DNA of 64,000 nt from JAVXCQ01 sp036659415. Lineage in GTDB: Bacteria > Bacillota > Negativicutes > Acidaminococcales > Acidaminococcaceae. Both the position numbers and the translations under genes were made by a program. The stretch covers positions 4,770 to 68,769 of the forward strand of contig JAVXCQ010000008.1 of NCBI GenBank assembly GCA_036659415.1, written 5' to 3'. The notes under the pieces were generated by a model that saw only the letters and a list, made by a program, of their open reading frames with translations, was not told the origin of the DNA and did not search any database. Of this stretch, positions 40,580-48,451 are shown in pieces. Each line of letters opens with the position of its first letter. Within the stretch, counting starts at the first letter, position 1.

Positions 40580-41650
40580 ATGACGAAAAAGAGAGATTTA
40601 ATACTGTCAGCAGCTTTACTGGTAGTTCTTTTCGGAGTAGCGTGCTTCGTTGATGCTGAAATGGACTCCTATATTTGTCGTATTGTTAATTTATGTTTGA
40701 TTTACGCTATTATTGGTTTATCCATGAATTTAACCAATGGTTTTGCCGGACAATTTTCTTTGGGGCAAGCAGGCTTTATGGCTATTGGCGCCTATACGGT
40801 GGGTATTTTCACCGTGCCGGTAGAACTGCGTGCCGCTGTTTTCTACGCAGCACCGATGAATCCTGCGATTGCGGACATTCATATGCCGTTGTGGCTCGCC
40901 CTTATTGTAGGCGGCTTATTGGCTTCCTTAGTGGCTTTTTTGATAGGTACGCCTGTTTTGCGCTTGCGTGGCGACTATTTAGCAGTGGCGACTTTAGGCT
41001 TTTCGGAGATTATCCGCATTGTGATTACCAATGCGCAAACCATTACGAATGGTGCGTTGGGGATTAAAGATATTCCCCCGATGAATGATGTAAGACTTAT
41101 TTTTGTAGCGACGGCCATTACCTTTATCTTTATTACAACCTTGATTAATTCTTCTTACGGACGGGCATTTAAATCCATTCGTGAAGATGAGATTGCCGCT
41201 GAAGCTATGGGTATTGACTTGTTTAAACACAAATGCTTGGCTTTTATGATTAGTGCTTTTTTTGCCGGTATCGGCGGTGGTCTTTATGGTGCCCTTTTGG
41301 GGACAGTAGACCCTAAAAACTTTTTGTTCACTTTAACTTATAACTTCCTTCTCATTATCGTTTTAGGCGGTATGGGCAGTATTACCGGCAGTATGCTGGG
41401 TGCGGTGATTGTTACTGCGGGTCTAGAAATCTTGCGTGTCTTTGATGAACCGCTGGAACTTTTTGGTACCGTGATTCCTCTTTTCCGTCCAGGCTTTCGC
41501 ATGGTTATCTTCTCCGTACTATTAATGGCTCTGGTCTTGTTCTGGCGTCATGGCATTATGGGTACGCGAGAATTTACTTGGAATAAACTTATTGCCTTTT
41601 GTAAAAATCCCTATGCCTTCTTTTTTAGCAAGAAAGGAGCGCACAACTGA
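40580..41650 (+). CDS. livM: branched-chain amino-acid ABC transporter permease LivM
   Basis: A 356-residue permease with about nine or ten segments: LTNGFAGQFSLGQAGFMAIG, RLRGDYLAVATLGFSEIIRI, SIREDEIAAEAMGIDLFKHK (coupling loop) and VLGGMGSITGSMLGAVI. Its end overlaps livG by one base (TGATG-type junction at 41648-41652). Confidence 0.92.
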   Translation: MTKKRDLILSAALLVVLFGVACFVDAEMDSYICRIVNLCLIYAIIGLSMNLTNGFAGQFSLGQAGFMAIGAYTVGIFTVPVELRAAVFYAAPMNPAIADIHMPLWLALIVGGLLASLVAFLIGTPVLRLRGDYLAVATLGFSEIIRIVITNAQTITNGALGIKDIPPMNDVRLIFVATAITFIFITTLINSSYGRAFKSIREDEIAAEAMGIDLFKHKCLAFMISAFFAGIGGGLYGALLGTVDPKNFLFTLTYNFLLIIVLGGMGSITGSMLGAVIVTAGLEILRVFDEPLELFGTVIPLFRPGFRMVIFSVLLMALVLFWRHGIMGTREFTWNKLIAFCKNPYAFFFSKKGAHN

Positions 41651-42435
41651 TGAGTATTTTAAAAACAGAAAGCATTACCATGATTTTTGGCGGTGTTGTT
41701 GCTGTCAATAAGCTCCAAATAGAAATTAACGAAGGCGAAATCGTGGCTCTCATCGGGCCAAACGGTGCCGGTAAAACCACCGCTTTTAATATGGTGACCG
41801 GGGTGTATACACCTACAATCGGTGACGTTATTTATACCGATGCTACCGGTCAAGAAATCAAAATTACTGGGAAAAAGCCCAGCGCCATTGCCAAAATGGG
41901 TGTGGCACGTACTTTCCAAAACATTCGCCTGTTCAAGGACCTTTCGGTGTATGAGAATGTTATGATTGCCAAGCATTTACACCTTAAATCTGATTTTATG
42001 TCGGCAGCCCTGCATTTACCTTGGTACAATAAGGAACAGCGTCAAGCGGAAGCAGAAGTGGAAGAACTTTTACGCAAGGTTGACCTCTGGGAATTACGCA
42101 ATGAAAAAGCCTCCTCCTTGCCTTACGGACAACAACGACATTTGGAAATTATTCGCGCCCTCGCCACTAGTCCACGTCTTTTGCTGTTAGACGAGCCGGC
42201 AGCTGGTATGAATCCTCAGGAAACCGACCAACTGACCGATTTTATTAAACAAATTCGTGATGAATATCACCTTACGGTTTTCATGATTGAGCATCATATG
42301 GATTTAGTCATGGAAATTTCTGACCGTATTTACGTGCTGGATTTCGGAGAAACTATTGCGCAAGGTTCGCCAGAAGCTATTCAGAATAACCAGCGCGTAA
42401 TAGAAGCTTATTTGGGGGTGGATGAAGATGCTTAA
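41650..42435 (+). CDS. livG: branched-chain amino-acid ABC transporter ATP-binding protein LivG
   Basis: A 261-residue ATPase: Walker A GPNGAGKTT, Q-loop ARTFQNIRLFKDLSVYENV, signature LPYGQQRHLEIIRALA and Walker B LLLLDEPAAGMNPQE. The long insert between Walker A and the Q-loop and the MNPQE sequence are LivG-specific. Confidence 0.92.
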   Translation: MSILKTESITMIFGGVVAVNKLQIEINEGEIVALIGPNGAGKTTAFNMVTGVYTPTIGDVIYTDATGQEIKITGKKPSAIAKMGVARTFQNIRLFKDLSVYENVMIAKHLHLKSDFMSAALHLPWYNKEQRQAEAEVEELLRKVDLWELRNEKASSLPYGQQRHLEIIRALATSPRLLLLDEPAAGMNPQETDQLTDFIKQIRDEYHLTVFMIEHHMDLVMEISDRIYVLDFGETIAQGSPEAIQNNQRVIEAYLGVDEDA

Positions 42436-43147
42436 AGTCGAAAACCTTGTTGTTTCTTACGGCGGCATCGAAGCTCTCAAAGGTATTTCTTTGACGGTGC
42501 CGGACGGCAAAATCGTCACCTTAATCGGGGCCAACGGTGCTGGTAAAAGCACTTTGCTCAGAAGTATCATTGGGTTGGTCAAGCCAGCCGCCGGTGCTAT
42601 TACTTATAACGATAATGCTATTATGGGACTTAATTCGCAAAAAGTAGTAGAAAAAGGTATTACCCTAGTGCCGGAAGGTCGGCGAGTTTTTGCGAATCTC
42701 ACCGTTTTGGAAAACCTGCAAATCGGTGCCTATATGCGTAATGACACCTTAGAGATTAAAAAAGACATTCAGTGGATTTATGAGCTGTTTCCTCGTTTAG
42801 AGGAACGGAGCTGGCAGATGGCAGGTACTCTTTCCGGTGGTGAGCAACAAATGCTAGCCCTGGGGCGTGCCCTCATGTGTCGCCCACAAATGTTAATGAT
42901 GGACGAGCCTTCCTTGGGCTTGGCACCACTCATTATCAAAGATATTTTTCGTATTATTCAAGAAATCAATGCCCAAGGCATGACCATTCTCTTGATTGAG
43001 CAAAATGCTAATATGGCGCTCAAAATTGCTGACTGGGCCTATGTGTTGGAAACAGGTAACATTACCATGGAGGGTACCGGCCAAGAACTTTTGGAAAATC
43101 CTGACATTAAAGCTGCTTACTTAGGTAAGAAGCACGAAAAAAAATAA
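42428..43147 (+). CDS. livF: branched-chain amino-acid ABC transporter ATP-binding protein LivF
   Basis: A 239-residue ATPase: GANGAGKST, VPEGRRVFANLTVLENL, LSGGEQQMLALGRALM, MLMMDEPSLGLAP and LIEQNANMAL, all LivF-specific. The ATG at 42428 lies 6 bases after GGGGGTGG and overlaps livG by 8 bp; the ATG at 42422 has no room for an RBS. Confidence 0.92.
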   Translation: MLKVENLVVSYGGIEALKGISLTVPDGKIVTLIGANGAGKSTLLRSIIGLVKPAAGAITYNDNAIMGLNSQKVVEKGITLVPEGRRVFANLTVLENLQIGAYMRNDTLEIKKDIQWIYELFPRLEERSWQMAGTLSGGEQQMLALGRALMCRPQMLMMDEPSLGLAPLIIKDIFRIIQEINAQGMTILLIEQNANMALKIADWAYVLETGNITMEGTGQELLENPDIKAAYLGKKHEKK

Positions 43148-43153
43148 AACTCC

Positions 43154-43189
43154 AGTGCGAACATCGCCTCATGATGTTCGCACTTTTTC
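43154..43189 (+). terminator. liv operon terminator
   Basis: A perfect 12-bp stem (43154-43165, 43173-43184) followed by T5. Confidence 0.9.
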
Positions 43190-43266
43190 TTTTTCCTCGG
43201 GTCTTCTCCTTGCCTTTTGGCGGGAAAACTTATAATATAAGAAGTATAAATAAAGGAAAGCTACAG

Positions 43267-43953
43267 GTGATTAGTTTGCGGTCAATAAATTACAAACAGC
43301 TTTGGCACCACCGTCGACTAATACTTGGTGTGGGGTTGGTTTTAGTATTATTATGGTGGCTACATACTTCGCCACTGTTTTTTCATCCCCAATCGGTGGA
43401 AGACGTGCGCAGTTGGGTGGCAGGGTTTGGTAGTTGGGGACCTGTAGTCTACATTGGACTTTATGCACTAAGACCGTTTTTGCTCTTTCCCAGCTTAATT
43501 CTTAATTTGGCGGCTGGCCTGCTTTTTGGCCCTTGGTGGGGGATTGTGTATTTAGTACTGGGCGGCTTGGGTAGTGCCACCACTTGTTTTTGGTGTGCAC
43601 GGCTCAGTGGCAGCAAGCAAAGCTTATTACGCCGTTTTGGTGGCAAGTGGGGTCATCGTTTAGATACCTATTTATCCCACGAGCAAGGTTTTATTCGTAT
43701 GCTCTGGTTACGCACAGTGCCGATTTTTCCCTATGACCCGGTTAGCGTGGTGGCTGGTTGCAGCAGTATGTCCTATGTGCCTTACGCCGCCGCTACGCTT
43801 GTGGGTATGCTACCGGGCGCTCTTGCGTATAATTTTTTGGCTGAGGCTTTTGTGGGTACCGGCGGTCTAGCCGTGGGCATTGTTTTGACCACGGTAGCCT
43901 TTGGTCTTCCCATGGCCTGGTGGTATTGGGGCGGAGAACGTAGTAAAATGTAG
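43267..43953 (+). CDS. TVP38/TMEM64 (DedA-like, VTT domain) membrane protein
   Basis: A 228-residue membrane protein with about five or six segments. The VTT signature appears as ILNLAAGLLFGPWWGIVYLV, GGLGSATTCFWCARLSG and LRTVPIFPYDPVSVVAGCSS. Such proteins move lipids or lipid carriers across membranes. I chose the GTG at 43267 with AAAGGAAA 6 bases upstream, since earlier in-frame starts lie in the liv terminator; a TTG at 43276 is possible. A TATAAT at 43231-43236 is a likely -10. Confidence 0.85.
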   Translation: MISLRSINYKQLWHHRRLILGVGLVLVLLWWLHTSPLFFHPQSVEDVRSWVAGFGSWGPVVYIGLYALRPFLLFPSLILNLAAGLLFGPWWGIVYLVLGGLGSATTCFWCARLSGSKQSLLRRFGGKWGHRLDTYLSHEQGFIRMLWLRTVPIFPYDPVSVVAGCSSMSYVPYAAATLVGMLPGALAYNFLAEAFVGTGGLAVGIVLTTVAFGLPMAWWYWGGERSKM

Positions 43954-43969
43954 GTAAAGGAGCTAAGCT

Positions 43970-44230
43970 ATGAATATTTACGTTTGGCGACATAACAAAA
44001 CTTATCACAGTCACAGTATGATTCAGGAGCCCTGTGTTTTGCAGGACTTTTATTTAGATGCTATTGCCATTGTGGTTGCCGGCAGTTTGGACGAGGCGCT
44101 GGCCCAATTACAGGCTAGGCACGAAGGCTGGCGGGTAGAAGATTTGCGCAAGCTAGAGCCGCAGGTTTATCCGGTAACGACAGCACAGGTTATTTTTACG
44201 GAAATTCGTGGTTCAATTGAGCATTTATAA
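43970..44230 (+). CDS. hypothetical protein, 86 residues
   Basis: A small soluble protein with a good SD (AAAGGAG, 7-base gap) and close spacing to both neighbours (16 and 14 bp), so a real gene. It has a Trp-Arg-His N-terminus (MNIYVWRHNKTYHSHSM), an LDAIAIVVAGSLDEALAQL core that looks like a strand-helix unit, and a second alpha/beta segment. I do not recognise a family. Confidence 0.7.
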   Translation: MNIYVWRHNKTYHSHSMIQEPCVLQDFYLDAIAIVVAGSLDEALAQLQARHEGWRVEDLRKLEPQVYPVTTAQVIFTEIRGSIEHL

Positions 44231-44244
44231 AAAGGAGTGGCAAC

Positions 44245-45762
44245 ATGGACAATAAAACGGTGGAAATGGAAATGAAATTCACCATTGCTAAAAAAGATTT
44301 AAAACGTTTTTTAGCCTTGCCAATTATTGCGGAGAAGACAATCCCGGATAGCTTGCAAGTCAAGTCCTTGGATAATTACTACTATGATACTGCTAGCTAT
44401 AAGCTGTCCCAGGCAGGGGTTGCTTATCGTATTCGCAAAACCGGCAAAGAGTACGAAGCCACCATTAAGACCCAAGACGCTTCGCAAGGCGGATTTTCGG
44501 AGCGACAGGAATACACAGTTCCACTGAAAAATTTAACGCCAACCCTAGAGGGCTTTACCGAGTTGGGCTTTGGCACCGATTTGCCTACTTTCCTCGCCGA
44601 AGAAGAATTGCAGGTTCTGTTTCAAGTGACGGTGAAGCGAGAAATTAGGCTCGTGAGAATATCCCCAACCACAGTGGTTGAGTTGGCCGTTGACGAAGGC
44701 AATATTATCGTAGGCAAACAAAAAGAAAAAATTGAAGAAATTGAGCTGGAGCTGGTAGAAGGCAATAAAGGTGATTTATTTGCTTTTATGGCTCAATTAG
44801 CGGGGGAACTGCCCCTGTTTATTGAAGCCCGCAGTAAGTTTAAGCGGGGGCTGGACTTGTTGGCCGGCAGTGCAGCACCCTTAGCGCCCCTTACTACTGA
44901 AGTGAAAATTGTGCGAGAGGGCAACGTAGAAGGTGAATTCAAAAAATTATTAGCTTATCAGGTTAATTTGATTTTGGAAGCACAAAATGCTTTGCGGGCA
45001 GAGCCTACGCTGGCAGAGGCCGACCGCCTGTTGCTTAACAAAGTCAAAGGTCTGCGTGCCGTGCTCAATTTCATAGAGCCGTTACTTGACAGTAAGGATT
45101 ATAAAAAGTTTGCCCAAAGTAGTGTCGAGCTGATTATCCCTTTGCAAGAACTCTATATCCTCAAAAGATTTAATCGTCAGTGGAACCAAGTTTATAAACA
45201 AAGCGGTAGTTTATTGCGTAGCAATGTGATGCAGGAACGGTTAGCAGAACGACAACAAGAAATCCTTAACGTTTTGGAAACCCAAATCACCGGCGGTTTG
45301 TATACGCATAAGCTGTTGGCATTATTGGCGTGGACAGAGAACGTGCCTTGGCAAGGTGCTAGCTTTATTCAGCTAGAACAGTTTGCCCTGTGCCGATTGG
45401 AAGACTGGCATAAGCATTTGCTTACCTTTGACCTAAGAAGCGAATTATTGCAGGAAGATATGGCCAGAGATATGCGGCGCATTATTGAAGTGATGGTCAT
45501 GGTGCGGCGGAGCCTTAAAATTGGCCGGTTAAACAAAGAAAACTTTGCTTATCTGAAAGCACTGTATCGTCAATTGAAAATCTTAAATTTTGATGTTTAT
45601 GGGCACAAAGATATTTTATCGTTCTTACAAGGTACTAATAGTCGCGTGTTGTACCGGGACGCAGGGCTGTTACTGGGCTGGCGTTTAGCCGCTATGCCGT
45701 TAGCCTGGCGCCGGGTTCAAAAAAGCTGGAACCGCCTCTTACAAGCCTTAAAGAAAAAATAA
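44245..45762 (+). CDS. CYTH and CHAD domain-containing protein (inorganic triphosphatase-like)
   Basis: A 505-residue protein. The CYTH domain (about 1-210) has the ExExK motif as EMEMKF, then DNYYYDTASYKLSQAG, YRIRKTG and TIKTQD, and a KFKRGL ending helix. The CHAD domain (about 225-500) is helical and rich in conserved basic residues that bind polyphosphate. The same domain order occurs in E. coli YgiF, a triphosphatase. Activity on tripolyphosphate is expected from the family. SD AAAGGAG. Confidence 0.88.
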   Translation: MDNKTVEMEMKFTIAKKDLKRFLALPIIAEKTIPDSLQVKSLDNYYYDTASYKLSQAGVAYRIRKTGKEYEATIKTQDASQGGFSERQEYTVPLKNLTPTLEGFTELGFGTDLPTFLAEEELQVLFQVTVKREIRLVRISPTTVVELAVDEGNIIVGKQKEKIEEIELELVEGNKGDLFAFMAQLAGELPLFIEARSKFKRGLDLLAGSAAPLAPLTTEVKIVREGNVEGEFKKLLAYQVNLILEAQNALRAEPTLAEADRLLLNKVKGLRAVLNFIEPLLDSKDYKKFAQSSVELIIPLQELYILKRFNRQWNQVYKQSGSLLRSNVMQERLAERQQEILNVLETQITGGLYTHKLLALLAWTENVPWQGASFIQLEQFALCRLEDWHKHLLTFDLRSELLQEDMARDMRRIIEVMVMVRRSLKIGRLNKENFAYLKALYRQLKILNFDVYGHKDILSFLQGTNSRVLYRDAGLLLGWRLAAMPLAWRRVQKSWNRLLQALKKK

Positions 45763-45839
45763 TCCCTATTTACAAACTAAGCTTAGGGAAAATAGCTGCA
45801 AGGGCAAAACTAAAATAGTAGCAATTGCCACCATAATAA

Positions 45840-45888
45840 AAAGCCGCTAACAAAAAGGATGGAAATAATCCTTCTTGTTAGCGGCTTT
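45840..45888. terminator. bidirectional terminator between CYTH-CHAD and lrgB
   Basis: A 21-bp stem with one mismatch (AAAGCCGCTAAC.../...GTTAGCGGCTTT). Confidence 0.85.
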
Positions 45889-45912
45889 CTTTTTGTTGAC
45901 GGTTTTGATACC

Positions 45913-46608
45913 TTAGAGATAAGGCAGGAGCAAGGGCGCCAAAAGTGCGGTCGCAATACCTACCAGAGCAATGGCCAGACTACTGATGGCTACCTGCATA
46001 CTGCTTTTGGCAATACAGCTGCTGGCTCCTAACCCGTGACTGGAAGCGCCAATGGCAAGACCGATGGCAATATCATTTTTGACGCCAACCAGCGCCAGCA
46101 ATTTATGTCCACAGGTTGCACCGAAAATACCGGTGATAATGACGCAGGCAGCGGTAAGCGCCGGAATACCACCGATGGCGGCGGAAATGTCCATGGCGAT
46201 GGGGGTCGTGACCGATTTAGGCACTAGGGACATGGCCACTAGGTGGGAAGCTCCCAACGCTTTGGCACAAAGGGCAACGGAGATAATGCCGGAGCAGGTA
46301 CCAATGAGGACGCCCCCTAGCAAAATAGCGCCATGCTGCCGCAAAATATGTTTGTTGCGGACGAGAGGTAAAGCCAGCGCCACGGTGGCCGGACCTAGAA
46401 GAAAATTAATCATGGCACCGCCCACTTCGTATTGTTGGTAAGTAAAGAGCCCGGCTTGGTGAATCAATAGCATAATGATGGCACAACAAGTGACAAAGGG
46501 TGGTAATAAAGTTAAATTAAAGCGCTCGGATACCTTTTCGCCTATTTTGTAGGCAATGACCGTAAGCGCTAGACCTAAAAGCGGTGAAGATAAAAGCGTA
46601 GCAGGCAT
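45913..46608 (-). CDS. lrgB: LrgB/CidB family membrane protein
   Basis: A 231-residue membrane protein with about six or seven segments; GPATVALALPLVRN, SLVPKSVTTPIAMDIS, ITGIFGATCG and ASSHGLGASS mark the LrgB family. The ATG at 46608 has GGAGGAAC upstream and overlaps the lrgA stop (TAATG). Longer in-frame readings reach into lrgA and are not credible. LrgAB and CidAB modulate murein hydrolase activity and in some species carry pyruvate or glycolate. Confidence 0.9.
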   Translation of the reverse strand: MPATLLSSPLLGLALTVIAYKIGEKVSERFNLTLLPPFVTCCAIIMLLIHQAGLFTYQQYEVGGAMINFLLGPATVALALPLVRNKHILRQHGAILLGGVLIGTCSGIISVALCAKALGASHLVAMSLVPKSVTTPIAMDISAAIGGIPALTAACVIITGIFGATCGHKLLALVGVKNDIAIGLAIGASSHGLGASSCIAKSSMQVAISSLAIALVGIATALLAPLLLPYL

Positions 46609-46976
46609 TATTGTTCCTCCTTGTTTTGGCGGCGGAGCATGAGCTCTACAAAAAGTCCGGTAGCCACCATGACGATGATGGAGGTAACGATAATAGTGAC
46701 GAAAATGGGCAGAGCTTCTTGACTGATGACGTCCAGATAGAGCAAAATGCTGATGCCGGCAGGGACGAAGAGCATACCCATTTTGGCAATTAAAATACTG
46801 CAAATGTCCTCTACCCAGGCAAGCCGAATGAGGTTGGTCAAAAGCGCCAGTGCCAACAAAATCATTCCTAAGAGCGCCGGCGGAAAGGTCAGACCTAAGC
46901 TGCCTAGTAGCCAGGTGCTGACGAATTGGATTAAAAGTAAGAGCGTAAAACCAGTAAATAAAGTTTGTGTATTCAT
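46608..46976 (-). CDS. lrgA: CidA/LrgA family holin-like protein
   Basis: A 122-residue protein with four membrane segments: FTGFTLLLLIQFVSTWLLG, then FPPALLGMILLALALL and LFVPAGISILLYLDVI, the conserved CidA/LrgA block. SD AGGAGC. First gene of the lrgAB pair. The region 46977-47239 upstream holds no gene; no LytSR two-component pair is near. Confidence 0.9.
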   Translation of the reverse strand: MNTQTLFTGFTLLLLIQFVSTWLLGSLGLTFPPALLGMILLALALLTNLIRLAWVEDICSILIAKMGMLFVPAGISILLYLDVISQEALPIFVTIIVTSIIVMVATGLFVELMLRRQNKEEQ

Positions 46977-47204
46977 AAAAGCTCCTTTACAGCGAGAATA
47001 ACTTTTATTCTGGCACTGCTAAGCAGCATTGTCAAGAAAATACCCAGAAGTCTTGTTCTTTGGCTAGCCGTAAATACTTAGTTGTAATGCCTGTAACGCT
47101 TGACGGCTTGGAAGCTCGCCCTGTAGCTAGCACTTAGGTTAAAAGTCAGAAACTTTAAAAATAATGTTTGACTTTTAGACTTTTTGACCTTACAATTAAA
47201 AAAG

Positions 47205-47227
47205 AAAGAGCAGTTAGCCTGCTCTTT
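47205..47227 (-). terminator. terminator of the 47240 gene
   Basis: A perfect 9-bp stem (47205-47213, 47219-47227); on the minus strand it is followed by a T-rich run. Confidence 0.75.
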
Positions 47228-47239
47228 TCGATAATTGAC

Positions 47240-48304
47240 TTAAGCTATGCGACAAGCGATATAGATACTAATTAGTAAAATCGCTGTCAGAAGTCCGGCA
47301 CACAGCACCCCTAGCATTTCAAAGCGGTGCATAATGACTTCTTCATTTAGTAGATTGTAGCTGCGCTGGATGACAGAAATCTTGCTGTCGATGTTTTCCC
47401 GCCAGGCCGAGGTGCGCAAAAGATGCATATAGCGAGTATAGACACGAGCATAGAAAATATCTTCAGTGACTTGGAGGGCATTATCAATGTTACTGGTCAG
47501 ACTACTAACATCGGCCATCAGTTCCATGAGGTTACCCCGGATTTGGCGATAGCGTTGCAGGCGCTTTTGCTTGCCTGTACTATCCGCCTCCTCGATTTCA
47601 TCATAGGTGCGGTCAATGCCGAGGTTGAGGGCATTGTCATAGTACCGCAGTTCCAAAAATTGGGCATTGGCAAACTCCAACAGGTCGGGAATATCCATAC
47701 TGCCACTGTTGTCGTAGACCACGGCAGAATCCCAGGTAAGGTAAGTAATATCATGACCGTAGGAAAATTTGTTGAACAAGGCTTCCTGACGAGTTTGTGC
47801 ATTTAGCGGTGACTTGTCCTTGAGGAGCAGGGGTACTAAATCCCATTGCGGTAATTGGTCCTGGAAATAGTAAACTACAAAATCCTCGTCAAAGTCTGAA
47901 AAACGCTCGTTGGAACAGGCCGGACGAATGGTTGCCAGTACAGCGTTTAGGTATTCATGAATTTTATCTTCCGGCATATGTTCACTGACGACTGCTAATT
48001 CTAAATAGTCTTCATAGGAAATATCTTCTGGTAAATCTAGGCGAATAATGATACTAATAACGCCCAAGTCAAAAATGCGAGCCTTAATTTCGGCTAAATA
48101 GAGTTTGCCAGCCAGCGGTAGCTCATGGGAACCCAATTCTACAAGCACAGGTGGATCTTTAAAGGTAATAGACTTAGTGGAAATTCTTTCCAAACGCAAA
48201 CGTGAAGCAATTTTATTGCGACTGGCCCACAGTGCTTGCACTAAGTCCAAATTGATTTCGTCGGCAACGTCAAACAGACGATAGACGATAATGGATGAAT
48301 TCAT
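47240..48304 (-). CDS. uncharacterised protein with C-terminal membrane anchor (RMD1/YagE-like)
   Basis: A 354-residue protein. The N-terminal 200 residues are mixed alpha/beta and the C-terminal half is helical, with a coiled-coil-like stretch (about 255-325, e.g. LMADVSSLTSNIDNALQVTED and WRENIDSKISVIQRSY) and one hydrophobic segment at the end (LGVLCAGLLTAILLISIYIA). This layout resembles the RMD1/YagE (DUF155) family, but I could not confirm it by motif. The ATG at 48304 has GGGAGGT upstream; the ATG at 48325 lacks one. Divergent from clpB. Role unknown. Confidence 0.6.
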   Translation of the reverse strand: MNSSIIVYRLFDVADEINLDLVQALWASRNKIASRLRLERISTKSITFKDPPVLVELGSHELPLAGKLYLAEIKARIFDLGVISIIIRLDLPEDISYEDYLELAVVSEHMPEDKIHEYLNAVLATIRPACSNERFSDFDEDFVVYYFQDQLPQWDLVPLLLKDKSPLNAQTRQEALFNKFSYGHDITYLTWDSAVVYDNSGSMDIPDLLEFANAQFLELRYYDNALNLGIDRTYDEIEEADSTGKQKRLQRYRQIRGNLMELMADVSSLTSNIDNALQVTEDIFYARVYTRYMHLLRTSAWRENIDSKISVIQRSYNLLNEEVIMHRFEMLGVLCAGLLTAILLISIYIACRIA

Positions 48305-48451
48305 AGGTACCTCCCGTGTTTCCACAAATATTAACTAACATCTTTAAAGTTCGCCATTGATCATGGTTTTCCTGCGTCAGCAGTAGAATAAAATGCTAAA
48401 AACAACTAAAGTAAGCAATAAAAGCTTTTAATTTATGGAGGTGTACTAATT

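Noticed and set aside
45913..46803. N-terminally extended LrgB (296 residues)
   Set aside because: The extra 65 residues are an out-of-frame reading of lrgA, His/Arg-rich; the ATG at 46608 has a proper RBS.
48326..48451. CIRCE or CtsR operator before clpB
   Set aside because: Looked for TTAGCACTC-N9-GAGTGCTAA and GGTCAAANANNGGTCAAA; neither is present.
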